Source: RGIG4097 sp045613765 (GTDB lineage Bacteria; Bacillota; Clostridia; Christensenellales; CAG-917). Taken from it: DNA of 64,000 bases. The translations under genes and the position numbers were made by a program. Of this stretch, positions 61,518 to 64,000 are shown in pieces (within the stretch, counting starts at the first letter, position 1; every line of letters begins with the position of its first letter). Location of the stretch: positions 1-64,000 of the forward strand of contig JAZLBO010000006.1 in the NCBI GenBank assembly GCA_045613765.1, read 5' to 3'. The notes beneath the pieces are model-generated. The model was not told where the DNA came from. It searched no databases and saw nothing but the letters and a program-made list of their open reading frames with translations.

Positions 61518-62459
61518 TTACAAGTCGAATTCATCAAAGACTTTTTCTTCTTGGTCTTCAGGTTCGTCTTCTGCAAAAGGATTGCCGTTTGCACCAAAGC
61601 CGTTTTTCTTCAAGTCATCTACTGTGTAGAAGTTTTTGCCGTCTGTGAATACGACACCGTCCATGGTGGGATTTTCTTCTTTGAAGTCTTTTGCCTTGTT
61701 TTTGAGATATTTGTCAAGGACGACAAATGCAATGATTATCAAGGCGCACACTGCCAAGTTGATGTACATTGACACCTTCATGCCGGGGATTGCATATTCA
61801 AGCATTTGACCAAGTTCTGCAATGGTCATTGATTCACCTGCTGCCGTTGTGTAATATACGCTGTCAAAGGTGGCAAGCAATTCAGGATCTTCAAGAATAT
61901 CAAAGAAGGTCAAGAACATGACTGATGCAAACACGTTGAGTACAACTGTCAAAATGACGTAGATCTTGCCATAGTAGTTGAAATATCTGCTTGCTTGTCT
62001 TGGCTTGAGATATTGTGGGATAAACACAAGGAAGAACATAAGTGCATACGCCACCGTGCTTGTGACAATGTTCACTGCAAAAGGCACACAAAGTTCAATA
62101 ACAGGCTCGATAAATGAGAAAGTGTTGATGATACCATTTGTCAAGGTGGCAAATGCCACAAATATCATAATGATATACTTGAAATCTTGCCTTGGAATTG
62201 CAATCAAGCCTTTTCTTGCGCCCAGTGTCCACAAAAATGATGCCACAAGGTATATGAGAAATGCGCTCATTCCACAACTGACGACTACGTCAACCAATCC
62301 GTAGAGTATGGCAAGCCATACTGATGAATTTGGCTCGTATGCCACAAACACACCATAAAAGTTGTTGACAAAGTATGCAAAAATAAGCGCCACCCAAATG
62401 AGTGGGTAGAACTTGGGGTTGATCTTCAAATTATTGTTGGGATTTATGTTGATGTTCAT
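61518..62459 (-). CDS. polytopic membrane protein with acidic tail
   Basis: This 313-residue protein has about seven membrane segments between residues 15 and 255 (FYPLIWVALIFAYFV, ILYGLVDVVVSCGMSAFLIYLV and others), then a C-terminal soluble tail with VVFTDGKNFYTVDDLKK and a very acidic end (EDEPEDQEEKVFDEFDL). No family was recognised. It overlaps holA by four bases (ATGA). Positions 61384-61517 hold no gene. Confidence 0.75.
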   Translation of the reverse strand: MNININPNNNLKINPKFYPLIWVALIFAYFVNNFYGVFVAYEPNSSVWLAILYGLVDVVVSCGMSAFLIYLVASFLWTLGARKGLIAIPRQDFKYIIMIFVAFATLTNGIINTFSFIEPVIELCVPFAVNIVTSTVAYALMFFLVFIPQYLKPRQASRYFNYYGKIYVILTVVLNVFASVMFLTFFDILEDPELLATFDSVYYTTAAGESMTIAELGQMLEYAIPGMKVSMYINLAVCALIIIAFVVLDKYLKNKAKDFKEENPTMDGVVFTDGKNFYTVDDLKKNGFGANGNPFAEDEPEDQEEKVFDEFDL

Positions 62460-63442
62460 ATATTCAATAATGTCAACACTGCATCATGTACTGCAGTTTG
62501 TTCAAGGCGTTTGCCTATGAGAATTGAGTACTGCAAGTTGTGGAGATAATCCACTGCTTGTTTCAATCGTACTTGGGTATAGTTTTTTGACACTCTCTTG
62601 ACGTGGTACAACTGACCTGTTGATATGCCAAGATGACTTGCAAGTTGTCCGTTGTCCGTTGCTTTGTGCAGTTCGGCATGCAACATTTTGCGATATTGTC
62701 CGTAAAGCATTGTGATGATTGTATGTCCACGAACCCCTTGCTTGAAAAATACGTCAAGGATTTCAAGTGCCTTTTCAGGTTGCTTTTCACTGACTGCACC
62801 AGTCAACTCATAGATGGCAAATTCAAGGTCGGGGGCAACCATAACTTCCACGTCTTGAAGGGTGATAATATCCCCCGAATATGACTTCAACTTTTTCACT
62901 TCGCAGACTATCCTTGACATATCCCCGAGCGTCTTTTCAACAAGAGCGTGAAGTGCCTTTGGCTCTATGGATTTTTGAGGATTTTCCTTGAGCAAAGTGT
63001 CAAGTTCAAATGCGATCATATTTTCATCAAGTTTGTCGCAATCTACGTATGCAAGTTTTTCTTCCTTGGCAAAATCTTTGACTGATTTTTCGTCCCCAAC
63101 TACAACAAAAATTGATGCAGGATTTGGGGCTTTGAGATACCCTTTGATAAGGTCTTTATCTTGGTCTGCAACCTTCTCGGGAAAGTCGGGGATGATGACC
63201 ACTTTTCTCTCGTCAAATACAGGATAAAGTGACAGTGCATCAATGGCAGATGAAACCCCTTGTCCTTGTGCAACAATGGACAAGTTGAAGTCTGCATAAT
63301 CGGGGTCAACAAGCCCCTTGAACATTGCAGTTGCACTTTGACGAAGGTATGCGTCACCACCACCGATAAGGTATATCGGCTCAAATTTAGTGACACCTTT
63401 CAAGGCATCATCAATGTGCTTTTTCAGTTCAACGTATTTCAT
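62456..63442 (-). CDS. holA: DNA polymerase III delta subunit
   Basis: This 328-residue clamp-loader subunit begins at ATG 63442 (MKYVELKKHI); the longer frame to 63493 has no site. It opens with FEPIYLIGGGDAYLRQSA, the mononucleotide-binding-fold start, then SLYPVFDERKVVII and a helical C-terminal collar (HTIITMLYGQYRKMLHAE, YHVKRVSKNYTQ). It opens the beta clamp at primer ends. Residues match HolA of Firmicutes in length and layout. Confidence 0.93.
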   Translation of the reverse strand: MKYVELKKHIDDALKGVTKFEPIYLIGGGDAYLRQSATAMFKGLVDPDYADFNLSIVAQGQGVSSAIDALSLYPVFDERKVVIIPDFPEKVADQDKDLIKGYLKAPNPASIFVVVGDEKSVKDFAKEEKLAYVDCDKLDENMIAFELDTLLKENPQKSIEPKALHALVEKTLGDMSRIVCEVKKLKSYSGDIITLQDVEVMVAPDLEFAIYELTGAVSEKQPEKALEILDVFFKQGVRGHTIITMLYGQYRKMLHAELHKATDNGQLASHLGISTGQLYHVKRVSKNYTQVRLKQAVDYLHNLQYSILIGKRLEQTAVHDAVLTLLNI

Positions 63443-63493
63443 TTTTTCACCGTCAAATTCATTACGTGCGCGTGTGCTTATATGCACGCCCAC

Positions 63494-63779
63494 ACAAGAT
63501 TACACTATATCTTAGCATATTCTATTACATTTTGTAAAGAACAAATATTTTTTGAAACGGGTTTTTCATGTTGGGCGCAATGTTTTTCCACACCAAATTA
63601 TACCCACTTTTGCACCCTTTTTTACAGGGTTTGAAAACAAAAAAACACGGTCTTGACCTGCTCAAATCCGTGTTTTATATGTATATATTGATTTTGTAAA
63701 CTATTTCTTGTGTTTGTTGACCGATAAACCCGTCATAAGTCTTAGGGGTGTATTTTTCAAAGCAAACTGCCCCAAAAAT
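63494..63779. other. intergenic region before the ABC ATPase end
   Basis: No gene is seen. It contains the ABC-gene terminator at 63636-63677 and the A/T-rich holA promoter region. Confidence 0.55.
63636..63677 (-). terminator. terminator downstream of the amino-acid ABC ATPase
   Basis: AAAACACGG (63642-63650) pairs with CCGTGTTTT (63668-63676), and on the minus strand the hairpin is followed by seven T. It lies about 100 bp beyond the stop at 63780. Confidence 0.75.
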
Positions 63780-64000
63780 TTAGTCAAGAATATTTGACAA
63801 AAATTCTTTGAGTCTGGGATGTTTTGGCTCTGTGAAAAACTTGTCGGGGGTGTTTTCTTCCAAGATTTTGCCTTCTGCCATAAACACAATTCTTGTGCCA
63901 ACTTCTCTTGCAAAGCCCATTTCGTGTGTGACGATAACCATTGTCATACCTTCTTCTGCCACTTGTTTGATGAGTTCAAGAACTTCGCCAACCATTTCAG
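63780..64000 (-). CDS. polar amino-acid ABC transporter ATPase (C-terminal part)
   Basis: The last ~73 codons of an ATPase, with its 5' part beyond the right edge. Visible features are LELIKQVAEEGMTMVIVTHEMGFAREVGTRIVFM, spanning the H-loop (VTHEMGF), and PDKFFTEPKHPRLKEFLSNIL, a C-terminus typical of GlnQ/ArtP-type polar amino-acid importers. An internal ATG at 63995 is not the real start because the frame continues upstream. Confidence 0.88.
   Translation of the reverse strand, partial: EMVGEVLELIKQVAEEGMTMVIVTHEMGFAREVGTRIVFMAEGKILEENTPDKFFTEPKHPRLKEFLSNILD

Overview
The window looks like a chromosome segment from a low-to-moderate GC, spore-forming Bacillota (Clostridia), most likely a gut anaerobe from a poorly cultured lineage. 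Support: a spoVT / SpoVB-type flippase / mazG gene order like the Bacillus spoVT-yabM-yabN region, a DnaD-like protein followed by a DnaC/DnaI-like loader, the TGS-uridine kinase fusion, CdaA, Firmicutes-type Shine-Dalgarno sites, and a complete glucuronide-scavenging locus. Most genes lie on the minus strand. The lineage below class level is inference.

Layout. 1-5.0 kb: accessory zone with a partial Cys-rich surface protein, tRNA-Leu(CAG) whose 3' end and terminator are duplicated 175 bp downstream, a small Xre-regulator/SLOG-protein pair with palindromic operators, and a lipoprotein 5'-nucleotidase. 5.2-15.8 kb: complete D-glucuronate catabolism (uxaC, uxuB, uxuA, kdgK, eda) with an AraC regulator on the minus strand, and a GPH transporter plus GH2 beta-glucuronidase divergently on the plus strand. 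15.9-16.8 kb: gene-free nest of palindromic elements. 16.8-24.2 kb: nucleoside kinase and two large Cys-rich BspA/LRR lipoproteins that share a duplicated upstream leader. 24.5-34.1 kb: SDR, coaE, polA, a BIG2/beta-helix surface protein and an ABC-2 exporter. 34.5-36.1 kb: MATE pump. 36.3-40.2 kb: glycolytic pgk-tpiA-gpmI. 40.8-46.9 kb: trmL, GNAT, dusB, mazG, flippase, spoVT, a conserved small protein and a flavin reductase. 47.2-49.6 kb: replication-initiation pair. 49.7-52.1 kb: PH-like membrane protein, MarR-ATPase operon, small Xre. 52.3-57.0 kb: uvrBA. 57.1-63.4 kb: two tail-anchored small proteins, aspartokinase, DUF1015, cdaA, a membrane protein and holA. The right edge cuts an amino-acid ABC ATPase.

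How the genes work together. GH2 and the GPH carrier would release and import glucuronate from host or plant glucuronides. UxaC, UxuB, UxuA, KdgK and Eda then convert it to pyruvate and glyceraldehyde-3-phosphate, and the latter can enter lower glycolysis, encoded in part by pgk-tpiA-gpmI. Four Cys-rich, signal-anchored proteins in the first 24 kb suggest a specialised surface. The most unusual signals are the structured palindromes at 16.45-16.80 kb, the Xre/SLOG islet beside the duplicated tRNA 3' end, the shared leader of the two LRR lipoproteins, and a likely leaderless MarR gene.
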